From contig NZ_JAPFRE010000020.1 of NCBI RefSeq assembly GCF_026183735.1, positions 1 to 64,000 of the forward strand: 64,000 nucleotides of DNA, in the 5' to 3' direction. The notes under the pieces are model-generated. The model ran no database searches, was not told the origin of the DNA, and was given only the letters and a program-made list of their open reading frames with translations. Below, piece after piece: positions 40,766 to 50,837 of the stretch (positions are counted from its first letter, which is position 1; each line of letters starts with the position of its first letter). A program made the translations under genes and the position numbers. This DNA comes from Alteromonas sp. ASW11-130 (GTDB taxonomy: Bacteria > Pseudomonadota > Gammaproteobacteria > Enterobacterales > Alteromonadaceae).

Positions 40766-40885
40766 ACGCTAAACGATGAAGATAAGCCGTCACTGCACAT
40801 ATCGTTAAAACCAGCATGGTTACTTGATTCCCCAGTAGGTTGGATTACCATTTATTTTGAAACATTTAACAAAGGATAACTCCTT

Positions 40886-41893
40886 ATGTCGCAACAACGC
40901 GTAACTGTCATTCGTGGTGATGGTATTGGTCCCGATATTATTGATGCAACCACTCAAATTCTTGACAAGGTTGGGTGTAATTTCGCTTACGATTATGCGG
41001 ATGCAGGCCTGGTCGCACTTGAAAAGCACGGGGAACTACTTCCTCAAGAGACGCTGGATCTTATTGCCAAAAACAAAGTAGCATTAAAAGGCCCACTCAC
41101 CACCCCGGTTGGCGAAGGCTTTACGTCTATTAATGTCAGCTTACGTAAGCAGTTTCAATTGTATGCCAATGTGCGTCCAGTCTTGTCCTTCAAAGGTACT
41201 AAAGCGCGCTATGAAGACATTGATATCATTACGGTTCGCGAAAACACGCAGGGCATGTATTCAGGCCTAGGCCAAACCGTCTCTGATGATGGCAATGAAG
41301 CTGAAGCCATGAGTAAAATTACTCGTGAAGGTGCGGAAAAAATCGTTACTTTTGCTTACGAGCTGGCGCGTAGAGAGGGTCGAAAGAAAGTTACAGCTGT
41401 TCACAAAGCCAATATTCTTAAGTCGACATCTGGATTGTTTTTGAAAGTAGCGCGTGAAGTGGGTGAACGTTACCCTGATATCGAATCAACGGAAATGATT
41501 GTAGATAATACCTGCATGCAGTTAGTCATGAACCCCCACCAATTTGACGTAATTGTTACCACAAACTTATTCGGTGATATTATTTCTGATTTATGTGCTG
41601 GTCTGGTCGGTGGTCTTGGTATGGCTCCCGGCGCTAATATAGGTGAGGAGTGTGCTGTTTTTGAGGCGGTACATGGCTCTGCACCTGACATCGCAGGAAA
41701 AAACCTGGCAAACCCTACCTCCGTTATTCTTGCTGCTATCCAAATGCTGGAATATTTAAAAATGGCAGATAAAGCCGAGAAAATTCGCAGTGCGTTAAAA
41801 GAAGTAATTGAAAGCGGTGACCGCACAACTCGCGACTTAGGTGGCGAACATGGTACTACTGAATTTACTCAGTCAGTTTTAGACAGGCTGTAA
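40886..41893 (+). CDS. NAD-type isocitrate dehydrogenase (short form)
   Basis: Oxidative decarboxylation of isocitrate to 2-oxoglutarate in the TCA cycle. The 335-aa protein is the short IDH3/LeuB-like form, unlike the 416-aa NADP enzyme of E. coli. It shows RGDGIGPDI at the start, the substrate motif SLRKQFQLYANVRP, and the metal-binding DNLFGDI-type segment TTNLFGDIISDL. The acceptor-loop HGSAPDIAGKNLANPT occurs near residue 265. NAD rather than NADP preference is inferred from the family. A strong Shine-Dalgarno AAAGGA precedes the ATG. Confidence 0.9.
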   Translation: MSQQRVTVIRGDGIGPDIIDATTQILDKVGCNFAYDYADAGLVALEKHGELLPQETLDLIAKNKVALKGPLTTPVGEGFTSINVSLRKQFQLYANVRPVLSFKGTKARYEDIDIITVRENTQGMYSGLGQTVSDDGNEAEAMSKITREGAEKIVTFAYELARREGRKKVTAVHKANILKSTSGLFLKVAREVGERYPDIESTEMIVDNTCMQLVMNPHQFDVIVTTNLFGDIISDLCAGLVGGLGMAPGANIGEECAVFEAVHGSAPDIAGKNLANPTSVILAAIQMLEYLKMADKAEKIRSALKEVIESGDRTTRDLGGEHGTTEFTQSVLDRL

Positions 41894-41944
41894 CGCCTTA
41901 CTGGGTGAAAACCTGTACTTAAACTGGTCTGGTTTCATTTTTCT

Positions 41945-41995
41945 CCTTGGTTAAGATTCCCATGTACATAAGTACGTAACTAATCTTGACCAAGG
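41945..41995 (+). promoter_or_regulatory. Inverted repeat covering the comEA Shine-Dalgarno
   Basis: CCTTGGTTAAGATT (41945-41958) and AATCTTGACCAAGG (41982-41995) pair with one mismatch across a 23-nt loop that holds GTAC-ATAA-GTAC. The right arm includes AAGG of the Shine-Dalgarno AAGGA just upstream of the ATG at 42003. If transcribed, the hairpin would mask the ribosome binding site. Confidence 0.6.
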
Positions 41996-42002
41996 AAGAC
42001 AA

Positions 42003-42317
42003 ATGAAAAAATTTATTTCAACGTTATTTATTTCGCTCAGCCTATCCTCAGGGATTTGCACTACATCTACCTTTGCTGCCCTTCAAGAAAGTGAAACGCT
42101 ATCTGCCGCCGTCACAGTGGAATCTATACTCGACCTGAACACGGCGACGCTTGAACAGTTAAAGGCCCTTCCCGGTATTGGTACGCGCAAGGCACAAGCC
42201 ATTCTTGACTATAGGGAAGAAAAAGGTCGATTTCTGGAAGTCGATCAACTTACTGAAGTGCGAGGCATAGGTAAAAAGATGCTCGCTAAAATAGCCGATA
42301 GAGTGGAAGTGAGATAA
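42003..42317 (+). CDS. ComEA-like helix-hairpin-helix DNA-binding protein
   Basis: A 104-aa precursor with a signal peptide (about residues 1-25) and a ComEA-type tandem helix-hairpin-helix domain (LNTATLEQLKALPGIGTRKAQAIL and VRGIGKKMLAKI). In Vibrio and other naturally competent bacteria, the periplasmic ComEA ratchets in incoming DNA, but small ComEA-like proteins also exist in non-competent species. It is followed by a bidirectional terminator shared with galU. Confidence 0.88.
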   Translation: MKKFISTLFISLSLSSGICTTSTFAALQESETLSAAVTVESILDLNTATLEQLKALPGIGTRKAQAILDYREEKGRFLEVDQLTEVRGIGKKMLAKIADRVEVR

Positions 42318-42326
42318 ACAAACTAA

Positions 42327-42348
42327 GCCGATAGCCTTCGCTATCGGC
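42327..42348. terminator. Bidirectional terminator between comEA and galU
   Basis: GCCGATAGC-CTTC-GCTATCGGC is a perfect 9-bp stem with a 4-nt loop between two convergent genes. Plus-strand tail is CTTAAATAAAC, minus-strand tail is TTAGTTTGTTT. It likely serves both transcripts. Confidence 0.85.
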
Positions 42349-42358
42349 CTTAAATAAA

Positions 42359-43252
42359 CTAACCGTTGAGTGACGCTAGATAGGATTTAAATTCATCTTT
42401 AAGCGCAGGATGTCTCAAAGCATATTCTACGTTTGCTTTCATATAGCCTAGTTTAGAGCCGCAATCATGACTTTTACCCTTCATGTAATATGCATCGACC
42501 TGCTCAAGTTTCATCAAAGAATCAATGGCATCAGTAAGCTGTATTTCTCCCCCGGCTCCCGGCGGTGTAAACTCGAGTAAATCCCATATTTTTTCTGACA
42601 ATACGTAACGACCTACTATCGCTAAGTCAGATGGGGCCTCTTCCAGACTGGGTTTTTCAACCATTTGATGTATTTTGGCAGACTCGCCAGGGTTGATAGA
42701 CGCCTCTCCAAGGTCGACGATTCCAAACTTTGGCACATCTTCCTGAGCGACTTGCTCAACCATTACCTGACTGACCCGGGATGTATTAAACTTCGCTACC
42801 ATGTCGGCAAGATTATCTTTTCTCGGATCACTTGCCGCATCATCAATAATTACATCTGGCAGCACCACTGCAAACGGGGCATCACCAACCAGCGGTTGAG
42901 CTGACAAAATCGCATGCCCCAGACCGTTCGCATGTCCTTGTCTCACATGCATTATGGTAACGTCTTTAGGACAGATCGATTTTACCTCTTCAAGTAGCTG
43001 TCTTTTGACCCGCTTCTCTAAAGTAGCTTCTAATTCAAACGAAGTGTCGAAATGGTTTTCAATACTGTTTTTACTGGCGTGAGTAACGAGGATAATTTCT
43101 TTGATTCCCGCCTGAACACATTCCTTGACGACATACTGTATTAACGGTTTATCTACCAAGGGCAACATTTCCTTTGGTATCGCTTTAGTTGCAGGAAGCA
43201 TACGCGTACCTAAACCTGCTACTGGAATCACCGCTTTTTTTACCTGGCTCAT
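42359..43252 (-). CDS. galU: UTP-glucose-1-phosphate uridylyltransferase
   Basis: Makes UDP-glucose from UTP and glucose-1-phosphate. The 297 aa (E. coli GalU 302) begin [28 protein letters not shown] in family style with the nucleotide-binding GLGTR. The segment PDVIIDDA and the C-terminal [11 protein letters not shown] motif are typical. It ends the galU-ugd pair (2-bp gap), giving the nucleotide sugars UDP-Glc and UDP-GlcA for the neighbouring glycosyltransferases. Confidence 0.96.
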   Translation of the reverse strand: MSQVKKAVIPVAGLGTRMLPATKAIPKEMLPLVDKPLIQYVVKECVQAGIKEIILVTHASKNSIENHFDTSFELEATLEKRVKRQLLEEVKSICPKDVTIMHVRQGHANGLGHAILSAQPLVGDAPFAVVLPDVIIDDAASDPRKDNLADMVAKFNTSRVSQVMVEQVAQEDVPKFGIVDLGEASINPGESAKIHQMVEKPSLEEAPSDLAIVGRYVLSEKIWDLLEFTPPGAGGEIQLTDAIDSLMKLEQVDAYYMKGKSHDCGSKLGYMKANVEYALRHPALKDEFKSYLASLNG

Positions 43253-43254
43253 TA

Positions 43255-44598
43255 CTATTGATATCCTTCTACTGACAAACCTCTACCAATGGCATAGTAC
43301 TGTAACCCGTATTCCTTCATTCGTGAAGGCTCAAACAGATTGCGACCATCAAATAGCAAAGGGTTTTTAAGTTTATTCTTTATTAGTTCAAAATCGGGCG
43401 CTCTGAATGCCTGCCATTCTGTGCAGATTACTAAACAGTCTGCACCCTCCAGCGCGGCTTCTTTCGTTCCCATCAATCGTAAGTTGGGCTGATCCGAGTA
43501 AATTCTCTGGGTTTCTTCCATCGCTTCTGGATCATAGGCCTGTACATACGCTCCTGCGGCCCATAACTTCTCCATCAATACTCTGCTTGACGCTTCGCGC
43601 ATATCATCTGTATTAGGTTTAAAGGCCAAGCCCCACAGTGCGATTGTTTTATCACGCACGTCATTATTAAAATGCGATGATATATATTCGAACAATTTTT
43701 CTTTCTGGGAGGTATTAACTGCTTCAACTGATTCTAATATTTTTGCCCGATAGCCAACTGCGTTTGCACTGCGCACTAACGCTTGAACGTCTTTTGGGAA
43801 GCATGACCCCCCATACCCGCAGCCAGGATAAATAAACTGATAGCCTATACGTGGATCAGAACCTATTCCGCGACGTACATTTTCAATATCCGCGCCAAAA
43901 CGCTCCGCAAGGTTTGACATCTCGTTCATGAAACTGATTTTAGTAGCTAACATGCAATTCGCAGCATATTTAGTCAGTTCCGCACTTCGTATGTCCATCG
44001 TAATTACTTTATCGTGATTCCTATTGAAAGGGGCGTACAATTCACGCAATTTCGACTCTGCTTCAGCACTGTTCGTGCCCAGAATGATTCTATCCGGCCG
44101 CATACAATCGCTCACCGCGGCTCCCTCTTTTAAAAATTCAGGATTCGACACAACGTCGTATTTTAATGTTTTATTAGAGGACCTTAATACTGAAGCAATT
44201 TTAGCATTAACCTTATCGGCAGTACCTACGGGAACGGTTGATTTATTGATCACAATTTTATACTGGGCCATATAGGTAGCAATCGTTTCAGCTACCGCAA
44301 GAACGTATTTGAGATCAGCTGATCCGTCTTCGTCTGGAGGTGTTCCCACGGCTATAAAGATTAACTCACCATGCGTGATACCTATTTTTGCATCTGTAGT
44401 GAATTGGAGACGACCTGCCTGGAAGTTAGACTGGACGAGCGGTGTCAATCCTGGTTCGTAGATGGGGATAACGCCTTCTTTAAGCTTCTCCACCTTTTGA
44501 GCATCAACGTCTACACAAACCACGTTGTGGCCCACTTCAGCCAAAACTGCAGCTTGTACCAAACCTACATACCCTATCCCAAAAACTGTAACTTTCAA
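43255..44598 (-). CDS. ugd: UDP-glucose 6-dehydrogenase
   Basis: NAD-dependent oxidation of UDP-glucose to UDP-glucuronate. The 447-aa protein starts with the Rossmann motif [19 protein letters not shown]. It contains the catalytic Cys in the [10 protein letters not shown] motif near residue 260, and the C-terminal UDP-binding domain around 310-430. It lies immediately after galU in the chain of polysaccharide precursor genes. Confidence 0.96.
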   Translation of the reverse strand: MKVTVFGIGYVGLVQAAVLAEVGHNVVCVDVDAQKVEKLKEGVIPIYEPGLTPLVQSNFQAGRLQFTTDAKIGITHGELIFIAVGTPPDEDGSADLKYVLAVAETIATYMAQYKIVINKSTVPVGTADKVNAKIASVLRSSNKTLKYDVVSNPEFLKEGAAVSDCMRPDRIILGTNSAEAESKLRELYAPFNRNHDKVITMDIRSAELTKYAANCMLATKISFMNEMSNLAERFGADIENVRRGIGSDPRIGYQFIYPGCGYGGSCFPKDVQALVRSANAVGYRAKILESVEAVNTSQKEKLFEYISSHFNNDVRDKTIALWGLAFKPNTDDMREASSRVLMEKLWAAGAYVQAYDPEAMEETQRIYSDQPNLRLMGTKEAALEGADCLVICTEWQAFRAPDFELIKNKLKNPLLFDGRNLFEPSRMKEYGLQYYAIGRGLSVEGYQ

Positions 44599-44655
44599 AT
44601 CAGTTCCTTTATTCGCTTGAGTGCGGGATACATTTATGAATGCATCTATCAGAGT

Positions 44656-45516
44656 TTAAGGTTTTATTTTCCCAGAGCGGTTTTTAAGGCCGTCGTAAAA
44701 CCCTTTTTTCATGAACCTACCTCGGAGTTGACCCTCAGGAAAGAAAAATCGGTTTACTAACCATCTAATAGGTAACGCCATCAGTTGTCTTAACTTCCAA
44801 CGAAGAGGTACATGACTGTGTCTGCTCAACTTAAGCACATTTCGTACCTGATAGTACAATCTGATGGGTGCTCCCCTTTTAAAGGTTAAGCCGAAGTATT
44901 TATGTCTGGCATCGCCTTGTTTGTGAAACATAGGGACGTCACTCGCCATTAAAATACTAAAGCCTTTACTCCGCGCGCGCCAGCACCATTCATGATCAAC
45001 ACCATCTATAAATAGTGATTCATCTTTCAACCCTATATCCTCTAAATACAAAAGATTGATCAACATACCAGATGCGATAATCTGGTCTACTTCAAATAGC
45101 TTATCTTTCGGGTATGATTTTTTAAATTTAGGAATTTGATGGGTTTCTGTAAAGCCACAGACTATTACCGGACCAATAGCTGCGACTTTTTGTTCCTTTG
45201 GATTTTTTCCATTCTGCAGATGGGTAAGTAACCCATAAATCAGCTCTTTAGTTAAATCACTATCTTGGTCAAAGATAAACGCAGCATCAAAGTTACATTT
45301 TTTGAGTTCAATTAATCCTGCGTTTTGTGCTGCTGCTATTCCAACATTTTCAGGGTAATGCAAATAATTTACACGGGTTGATAAGGGGCCGGAATAAGGT
45401 TTACTGGAATTATCTACCAATACAGTGTGTATATCGCAGCTCACTAAAACATCGATCATTTTAGTTAAGTGCTCGATATTAGGATGATACAGTATAACTA
45501 TCGCGCCAGTTTTCAA
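44656..45516 (-). CDS. GT2 family glycosyltransferase (rhamnosyltransferase-like)
   Basis: A 286-aa cytoplasmic GT-A enzyme. The start is IVILYHPNIEHLTKMIDVL and DNSSKP; the DxD-like metal motif is FDQDSDL near residue 82, and the acceptor-region DHEWCWRARSKGF near 168 resembles WsaF/RfbN-type rhamnosyltransferases. It overlaps the next gene by 4 bp and lies before ugd in the same orientation. Sugar and linkage are not predictable. Confidence 0.8.
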   Translation of the reverse strand: MKTGAIVILYHPNIEHLTKMIDVLVSCDIHTVLVDNSSKPYSGPLSTRVNYLHYPENVGIAAAQNAGLIELKKCNFDAAFIFDQDSDLTKELIYGLLTHLQNGKNPKEQKVAAIGPVIVCGFTETHQIPKFKKSYPKDKLFEVDQIIASGMLINLLYLEDIGLKDESLFIDGVDHEWCWRARSKGFSILMASDVPMFHKQGDARHKYFGLTFKRGAPIRLYYQVRNVLKLSRHSHVPLRWKLRQLMALPIRWLVNRFFFPEGQLRGRFMKKGFYDGLKNRSGKIKP

Positions 45517-46421
45517 TGCTTTAAAAACTTCTCTAATAAGATTCTATCTAGTTTATAAGCGAACTTTACGATTTTGGATGGCATCAACCTGAGTGTCAGG
45601 ACCCCACAAGCGTAAATAACATTCAAAATAGTAAAGCGTTTGAGTGCTTTCATAGCGACGAATCTCGCGCGGAACTCATTAAGCGATTTAGAAATCCCTC
45701 TTCTTTTATAAAAGTTATTAACACGTCTAAAAGAAAGTAATTTGTCCTTTAAATTACGGAACACATATCCTTGCTTTGCTAGCTCTATCCAGAAGAAGTA
45801 ATCCTGCGTATTTCTTAAAGTTGCGTCATAGCGGTTTCCATCGTAAAACACATTATAGCGAATGGTAACTGTAGGGTGATTTAGGGTACAACGTCTAGGT
45901 AGCATTCTAACGATCCGTTTGTGAGATGTCGGCATAATTCGTTGTCCAACTCGTTCCCCTCTTTCATTCACTTCTTCTAAGGCAGATCCTAATATAGAGA
46001 TTTGTTTATGAGATTTTAAATAGTTTATTTGCCTACTTAAACGATTAGTGTACGCAATATCGTCTGCATCCATTCTGACAAAGAATTCAGGTTGATACTG
46101 CATTCCCCACTCGATGGCAAAATTCATCGCAGCCGCTAGTCCATTATTGATATTACAGCTAGCAAGAACCACGCGCTCATCTTCAGTCGCATAGCTTTGG
46201 AGTAGTTGGTAAAGCGATTTGTCTATATCGCCATCTACGACAATAAGTAAACTGAAATCTTGGTAATCTTGATTAAGGACACTATCAATGGACTGCTTAA
46301 CCCAACCAATTTTATCCTGAAAATAAACAGCCATAGCAACAATAGTCTCTACCGAGCTATTGTTAACCTTTTGACTAATGATGGAATATTTTGGAAGTGA
46401 GCTTTTTGTCACAGTATGCAC
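45513..46421 (-). CDS. GT2 family glycosyltransferase
   Basis: A 302-aa GT-A enzyme. It has the family A start VAMAVYFQDKIGWVKQSIDSVLNQDYQDF, the VDGD motif near residue 60 and the RMDADDIAY metal site near residue 115. It resembles capsule and O-antigen glycosyltransferases. It is coupled (4-bp overlap) with the downstream transferase, so both probably extend one repeat unit. Confidence 0.8.
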   Translation of the reverse strand: MHTVTKSSLPKYSIISQKVNNSSVETIVAMAVYFQDKIGWVKQSIDSVLNQDYQDFSLLIVVDGDIDKSLYQLLQSYATEDERVVLASCNINNGLAAAMNFAIEWGMQYQPEFFVRMDADDIAYTNRLSRQINYLKSHKQISILGSALEEVNERGERVGQRIMPTSHKRIVRMLPRRCTLNHPTVTIRYNVFYDGNRYDATLRNTQDYFFWIELAKQGYVFRNLKDKLLSFRRVNNFYKRRGISKSLNEFRARFVAMKALKRFTILNVIYACGVLTLRLMPSKIVKFAYKLDRILLEKFLKH

Positions 46422-46487
46422 AATGTTGGAGATAAAGGCTGAAACATATCAAAGATTTTTAATTCGCGCTTAACTTTTTAAACAAAA

Positions 46488-47552
46488 TTAAACACGAACT
46501 AACGTTTTGATAAAACGAATAACTGACCAAATATTCTGGATGATATAGCTATAGGCAACTAATAAAGCGACAAAAGAAGCAAACATAATCCATTCAGCAA
46601 TTTGGTAGAATTCGCCAAGAATGCCGATCAAACAATAGCAGAACCCCATTGCCAGTATTGCAATTAAAGCTTGCGTTGAACTGAGTCCTGCACGCATAAA
46701 AATGTTATGTAAATGTTTTCTGTCAGGTCTGAGCACTGACTGTCCTTTCATTGCGCGCCTGTACATGATTGCAGCCATATCCATTAAGGGTAAACCAATC
46801 AACCAAACTGCGGTTATTGGGCGAAAAGCAGCTTGACTTGACTGCGTATGGTCGACTAATAACCAGACAATAGTTAATCCAACGAACATGCTTCCAGCAT
46901 CACCCATGAATATCTTGTTACCTTTAAAACCTTTCCAACTGAGGTTAAATGCTAGAAAGGGTACAATGGCGGCAACAATAATTAGAGGCTCCATAACTGC
47001 ATCCTCATTGCCAGAGGCGAGCAGAAAACCAACAACGGTTAACAGAATAATTAAACTCATGCCACCAGCCAAACCATCAATACCATCAATCATATTAAAC
47101 GCATTGATAACGCCGACCACACATACAATTGTGAAAAAATAACCACCTATTCCAAGTGATATATTCCCAAAACCGACGATGTCGCCCAAATCGGTAATAT
47201 AATTTTGAGCACTCCAGGCCATAATAGCCGCAACGCCAAACTGACAAACTAAGCGACCTTTGGCACTCAGATCAAAACGATCGTCTAACATTCCTAGTAG
47301 AACGATAAATGCAGAAGCCGTGAAGAAAAGAGGGTTGTTCTTCATCCAAACATCAGTAACTATGCTGGCCACCAAAACAGCCATGAAAATAGCGACCCCC
47401 CCAGTAAGGGGAACCATACCGGCGTGCTTTTTCCGATAGCTAGGCTGATCAACTAAACCAAATTGATGCGCTAAAGGTGTCATCACCACTAACAATACCA
47501 GCGCCACAAAAAAAGCTGTAAAAAGTGGGACAAATTGAAAATAATCGAACAT
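46488..47552 (-). CDS. WecA-type undecaprenyl-phosphate GlcNAc-1-phosphate transferase
   Basis: A polytopic membrane enzyme (354 aa, about eleven hydrophobic segments) that starts lipid-linked glycan synthesis on undecaprenyl phosphate. Signatures are the conserved DGIDGLAGG loop, the MGDAGSMFVG segment and the RPDRKHLHNIFMRAG loop. It is the distal member of the minus-strand glycan genes and is divergent from the export genes across 320 bp. Confidence 0.9.
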   Translation of the reverse strand: MFDYFQFVPLFTAFFVALVLLVVMTPLAHQFGLVDQPSYRKKHAGMVPLTGGVAIFMAVLVASIVTDVWMKNNPLFFTASAFIVLLGMLDDRFDLSAKGRLVCQFGVAAIMAWSAQNYITDLGDIVGFGNISLGIGGYFFTIVCVVGVINAFNMIDGIDGLAGGMSLIILLTVVGFLLASGNEDAVMEPLIIVAAIVPFLAFNLSWKGFKGNKIFMGDAGSMFVGLTIVWLLVDHTQSSQAAFRPITAVWLIGLPLMDMAAIMYRRAMKGQSVLRPDRKHLHNIFMRAGLSSTQALIAILAMGFCYCLIGILGEFYQIAEWIMFASFVALLVAYSYIIQNIWSVIRFIKTLVRV

Positions 47553-47872
47553 ACCTTACTGAAATCCTTACTTCCCAGTGTTACTGCATGCCGCCGAATA
47601 ACGAAATCGTATACTTTTATAAAAAGGTTTTAATATTAAAAAAATAGAAACATCCACTTGTTTCAAAAGCACTCGATCTTTCAGGCATTACATGAGTAGG
47701 ACATACTTAAACGCGCATATGATAATAGACAATGGTGAATAAGACTAGTCATAAGGATAAATTTTGTATCTAGATTAGATCTTTTACCCTAACTTTTCAG
47801 ATTAATCCGGCATGTGGTTTTTAATTCTATGTGTTATCCTTACTTCCAATTAGTGTATTCCCATTCTTTTGT

Positions 47873-48193
47873 ATGCGATTTAAACAGTTATCTACAAGTC
47901 TAAGTCTGCTAATGTGTTTAGCGGTTACCTCATGTGCAGCCCCACCCCCAAAAGTAGAGGCTGATGTGTCAATGATCTCATTTAAAAATAATACCGAATC
48001 GTTTAGTGTTTCCAGTAAAACGTATAATGAGCCTAATACACAGTTTTCATTTGAAGGATTTAAAATAAAAAACAGATATGTATCTGCATCGAGACTGGCG
48101 TGTGTAGTTGCGATGTCTAACAGTGAAAAAGAAATAACTCATTTTTGTTATAAGAATGACAAATGGGTTAAGTTATCCCCACTCGTTTTCTAA
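47873..48193 (+). CDS. Small putative lipoprotein upstream of the capsule export genes
   Basis: A 106-aa product from the ATG at 47873. The signal peptide has a lipobox-like VTSC (Cys21), followed by an AAPPPK linker and about 80 residues with two cysteines. An upstream GTG at 47831 keeps the frame open but would bury the signal peptide, so it is not used. No family was recognised. Forty-five bp precede the KpsD/Wza-like gene; a role in export is inferred from position only. Confidence 0.6.
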   Translation: MRFKQLSTSLSLLMCLAVTSCAAPPPKVEADVSMISFKNNTESFSVSSKTYNEPNTQFSFEGFKIKNRYVSASRLACVVAMSNSEKEITHFCYKNDKWVKLSPLVF

Positions 48194-48203
48194 ATGTAGT
48201 TCA

Positions 48204-48229
48204 GTGAAAAGTGAAAAGTGAAAGTGAAA
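48204..48229 (+). repeat. GTGAAAA short tandem repeat before the export gene
   Basis: Two GTGAAAA heptads and two GTGAAA hexads directly precede the ATG at 48238. Read on the opposite strand they are TTTTCAC, the unit of the seven-copy repeat at 32945-32993. The open frame runs through it in phase, but the start is taken downstream because the signal peptide begins at 48238. Confidence 0.8.
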
Positions 48230-48237
48230 GTAACGCA

Positions 48238-50055
48238 ATGAAAATTACCTTCCCTGTTTTAAGCCTAGTTCTGTTTACTCTATTCTTTAGTGCTCTGGTC
48301 TCCGGCCAGTCACTTGAGCAACTTCAAGCACTTCGAAACCAAGCGCAGCAAAAATCGGCTACAACAGGCGGGGATTCATCAGCCTCAACGGTATCACCAA
48401 TGGACCTTTCAACAGATATTACGCTACCTTCTATGAGTTCTGGGACTAACTCGGTGGGTCGTTATTATTCACAACCGCGTCAGGGAATGTCATTACCTGG
48501 TGAGCCTACGATTGAGTCGGTGTACCCTTCTACGCCCCAAATGGCGGCTCCCCCTTATGCCTCAAATTTATTTATCGGAGGCTTTGAATCAGAACGAGCA
48601 TCTGGGCTTAACGAAGATTATTTAATCGCCCCTGGAGACAAGATATCGATTTGGATGTGGGGTGCAGTAAACTACTCAGGCGTAGCGACGGTCGATAATC
48701 AGGGCAATATATTTATTCCTAATATTGGCCCTATTCACTTAGCTAACGCCCCAGCGAGCAGCGTAAACTCGATAGTGCAACAGCGAATTCGTCAAGTTTA
48801 TACTGATGTAAACATATATATAAACTTATTAACGTCTACACCCGTTTCAGTATTTATTTCAGGCCCAGTTATACGCCCCGGTCAATATGCTGGTCAGGCA
48901 TCTGACAGCATTCTCTACTATTTACGCCGAGCCGGAGGCATAGATTTTCATCGTGGAAGTTTCAGAATAATCGAAATAAAACGAGCCGGTGAGTCAATTC
49001 AAACCATTGACCTATATCAGTTTGCGAGACACGGCCGTTTACCCGAACATCAATTTAAAGATGGTGATGTCATACTCGTTCATCCTATTGGAAATACTGT
49101 AACAGTAACCAGCGGTGCTAAGAATAGCTTTACTTTTGAGTTTCTCACGGAAGAACTTTCTGGGGGGCTTTTGAATGAATTTGCCATTCCCAATAATGCT
49201 GTAAATCATGTTGCCATTTCGGGTCTACGCGATGGGGAGCAATTTGCGAAATATCTGACTACAAAGCAGTTTGAATCTACCTACTTAAAAGCTGGAGATA
49301 TTGTCGCGTATTCCGAAGATCATGAACAAAACATTTATAAAATAAATATTGCAGGAAGTTTTGCCGGACAATCCAAGTTTATGGTTGAAAAAGGAACCCG
49401 AATTCATCAACTTTTAGACTACATCGCGGTGAATCCTCAAACCTCTGATGCTGACAATATTTACCTGTTAAGAAAAAGTGTCGCATTAAAGCAAGCCGAA
49501 ATCATCGAAGAGTCTTTGCAGCGTTTAGAACGGAGTATTTATACAGCCCCCATTAGTTCTTCCGGGGAAGGCGCAATAAGGGTGCAAGAAGCCCAACTGG
49601 TATCAGACTTTATCGCTAGGGCGAGAGAAGTGGAACCGTTAGGAAAGGTAATAATTTCCGAAGATGGAAAATTAGCTAATGTATTGTTAGAGCACGACGA
49701 TACGATCTTTATCCCAAGCGCCACTGACTTGGTACACGTCGGGGGTGAAGTATTACTTCCTCAATCAGTTGTATTTAATAATGAGGCGGACATTGAAGAT
49801 TACCTTGCATGGGCGGGCGGGTTTACCCAACGAGCCGATAGTGAACGAATTTTAGTTATTAAGAAAAATGGCAATGTTAAAATTGCTTCATTAGATGAAG
49901 GTTTCTGGTTCAAAGGTGAAAGCGATTCGACAATTGAGGCCGGAGACCAAGTAGTCGTGCTTCCGTCTATCGAAGTTAAATCTCTTCAAGCTATCAAAGA
50001 TATAACCCAGATTATTTATCAGATAGCGGTTGCAGCCAATGTAGCGTTAGACTAA
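48238..50055 (+). CDS. Outer-membrane polysaccharide export protein (KpsD/Wza-like OPX)
   Basis: 605 aa from the ATG at 48238, with a signal peptide ending near VSGQS. A low-complexity Ser/Thr/Pro region (about 30-115) precedes the poly-export domain (YLIAPGDKISIWMWGAVNYSG). SLBB beta-grasp domains with repeated VFISGPVIRPGQY-type segments follow. It belongs with the adjacent kpsM-kpsT-kpsE genes, so it is more KpsD-like in role than Wza. A GTG at 48211 is in frame, but its residues come from a repeat. Confidence 0.9.
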   Translation: MKITFPVLSLVLFTLFFSALVSGQSLEQLQALRNQAQQKSATTGGDSSASTVSPMDLSTDITLPSMSSGTNSVGRYYSQPRQGMSLPGEPTIESVYPSTPQMAAPPYASNLFIGGFESERASGLNEDYLIAPGDKISIWMWGAVNYSGVATVDNQGNIFIPNIGPIHLANAPASSVNSIVQQRIRQVYTDVNIYINLLTSTPVSVFISGPVIRPGQYAGQASDSILYYLRRAGGIDFHRGSFRIIEIKRAGESIQTIDLYQFARHGRLPEHQFKDGDVILVHPIGNTVTVTSGAKNSFTFEFLTEELSGGLLNEFAIPNNAVNHVAISGLRDGEQFAKYLTTKQFESTYLKAGDIVAYSEDHEQNIYKINIAGSFAGQSKFMVEKGTRIHQLLDYIAVNPQTSDADNIYLLRKSVALKQAEIIEESLQRLERSIYTAPISSSGEGAIRVQEAQLVSDFIARAREVEPLGKVIISEDGKLANVLLEHDDTIFIPSATDLVHVGGEVLLPQSVVFNNEADIEDYLAWAGGFTQRADSERILVIKKNGNVKIASLDEGFWFKGESDSTIEAGDQVVVLPSIEVKSLQAIKDITQIIYQIAVAANVALD

Positions 50056-50057
50056 AG

Positions 50058-50837
50058 ATGGTATCGTTCTCGCAGCAACTTAAGGGGTGGCGAACAGTCG
50101 TCTTTGCGCTTTTCTTACGTGAACTGCAAAGCAAGTTTAACGATAAATTTGGTTTAGGCTGGGCTGTGCTTGAACCTGCTGTATTTATTTTTACACTTTC
50201 ATTTCTACGTGGAATGATTAGCGGGAACGATGTCCACACTATCCCTACAACTATTTTCATGATGATTGGTTTGATTTTTGTGCAGGGATTTATGAGAACT
50301 GTCCCTGCGGTAGCGAAATCAATTAAGCAAAACAAGCCGTTATATGCTTTCAGACAGGTTATGCCCATGAGCGCAGTGATTACGACATCTGTTTTGGAGT
50401 TTTTGATTAAAACAATTGTTGTTATCATACTTTTAATAGGACTCTACCTATTTCAACAAGAATTCAGACTTAATGACCCGCTCTATTTACTGGCTTTGTG
50501 GGTGTGTTTATATTTTTTTTCCGCAAGTATTGCGTTACTCTTTGGAATCGCTACGGCATTTATTGCAGAAGTCGAGAAAATACAAGGCGTGTTGCTACGA
50601 CCATTTTTCTTTATTTCTTGTGCGTTTTTTAGTCTTCAGGATGTGCCTAAAGAGTTTTGGCCCTACCTTACCTGGAACCCAATCGTTCATTTAGTGGAAC
50701 TTGCTAGATATGCATGTTATTCATCTTACGGGAATGACGGTGTAAGTTTCGGTTTTGCTCTCTCATGTACAATCGTTTTTTTCTTCTTCAGTTTGGCGAT
50801 TTATCACATAACCTGGAAAAATGTGCTTTCGAGATGA
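50058..50837 (+). CDS. kpsM: ABC-2 capsular polysaccharide export permease KpsM-like
   Basis: A 259-aa integral membrane permease with six hydrophobic segments and the family segment ELQSKFNDKFGLGWAVLEP near the start. It pairs with KpsT to move lipid-linked capsule polysaccharide across the inner membrane. The stop overlaps the kpsT start as ATGA. Only the family is certain, not the E. coli subgroup. Confidence 0.9.
   Translation: MVSFSQQLKGWRTVVFALFLRELQSKFNDKFGLGWAVLEPAVFIFTLSFLRGMISGNDVHTIPTTIFMMIGLIFVQGFMRTVPAVAKSIKQNKPLYAFRQVMPMSAVITTSVLEFLIKTIVVIILLIGLYLFQQEFRLNDPLYLLALWVCLYFFSASIALLFGIATAFIAEVEKIQGVLLRPFFFISCAFFSLQDVPKEFWPYLTWNPIVHLVELARYACYSSYGNDGVSFGFALSCTIVFFFFSLAIYHITWKNVLSR

Noticed and set aside
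50012..50428. 138-aa minus-strand frame opposite kpsM
   Set aside because: Antisense shadow of a well-supported membrane permease gene.
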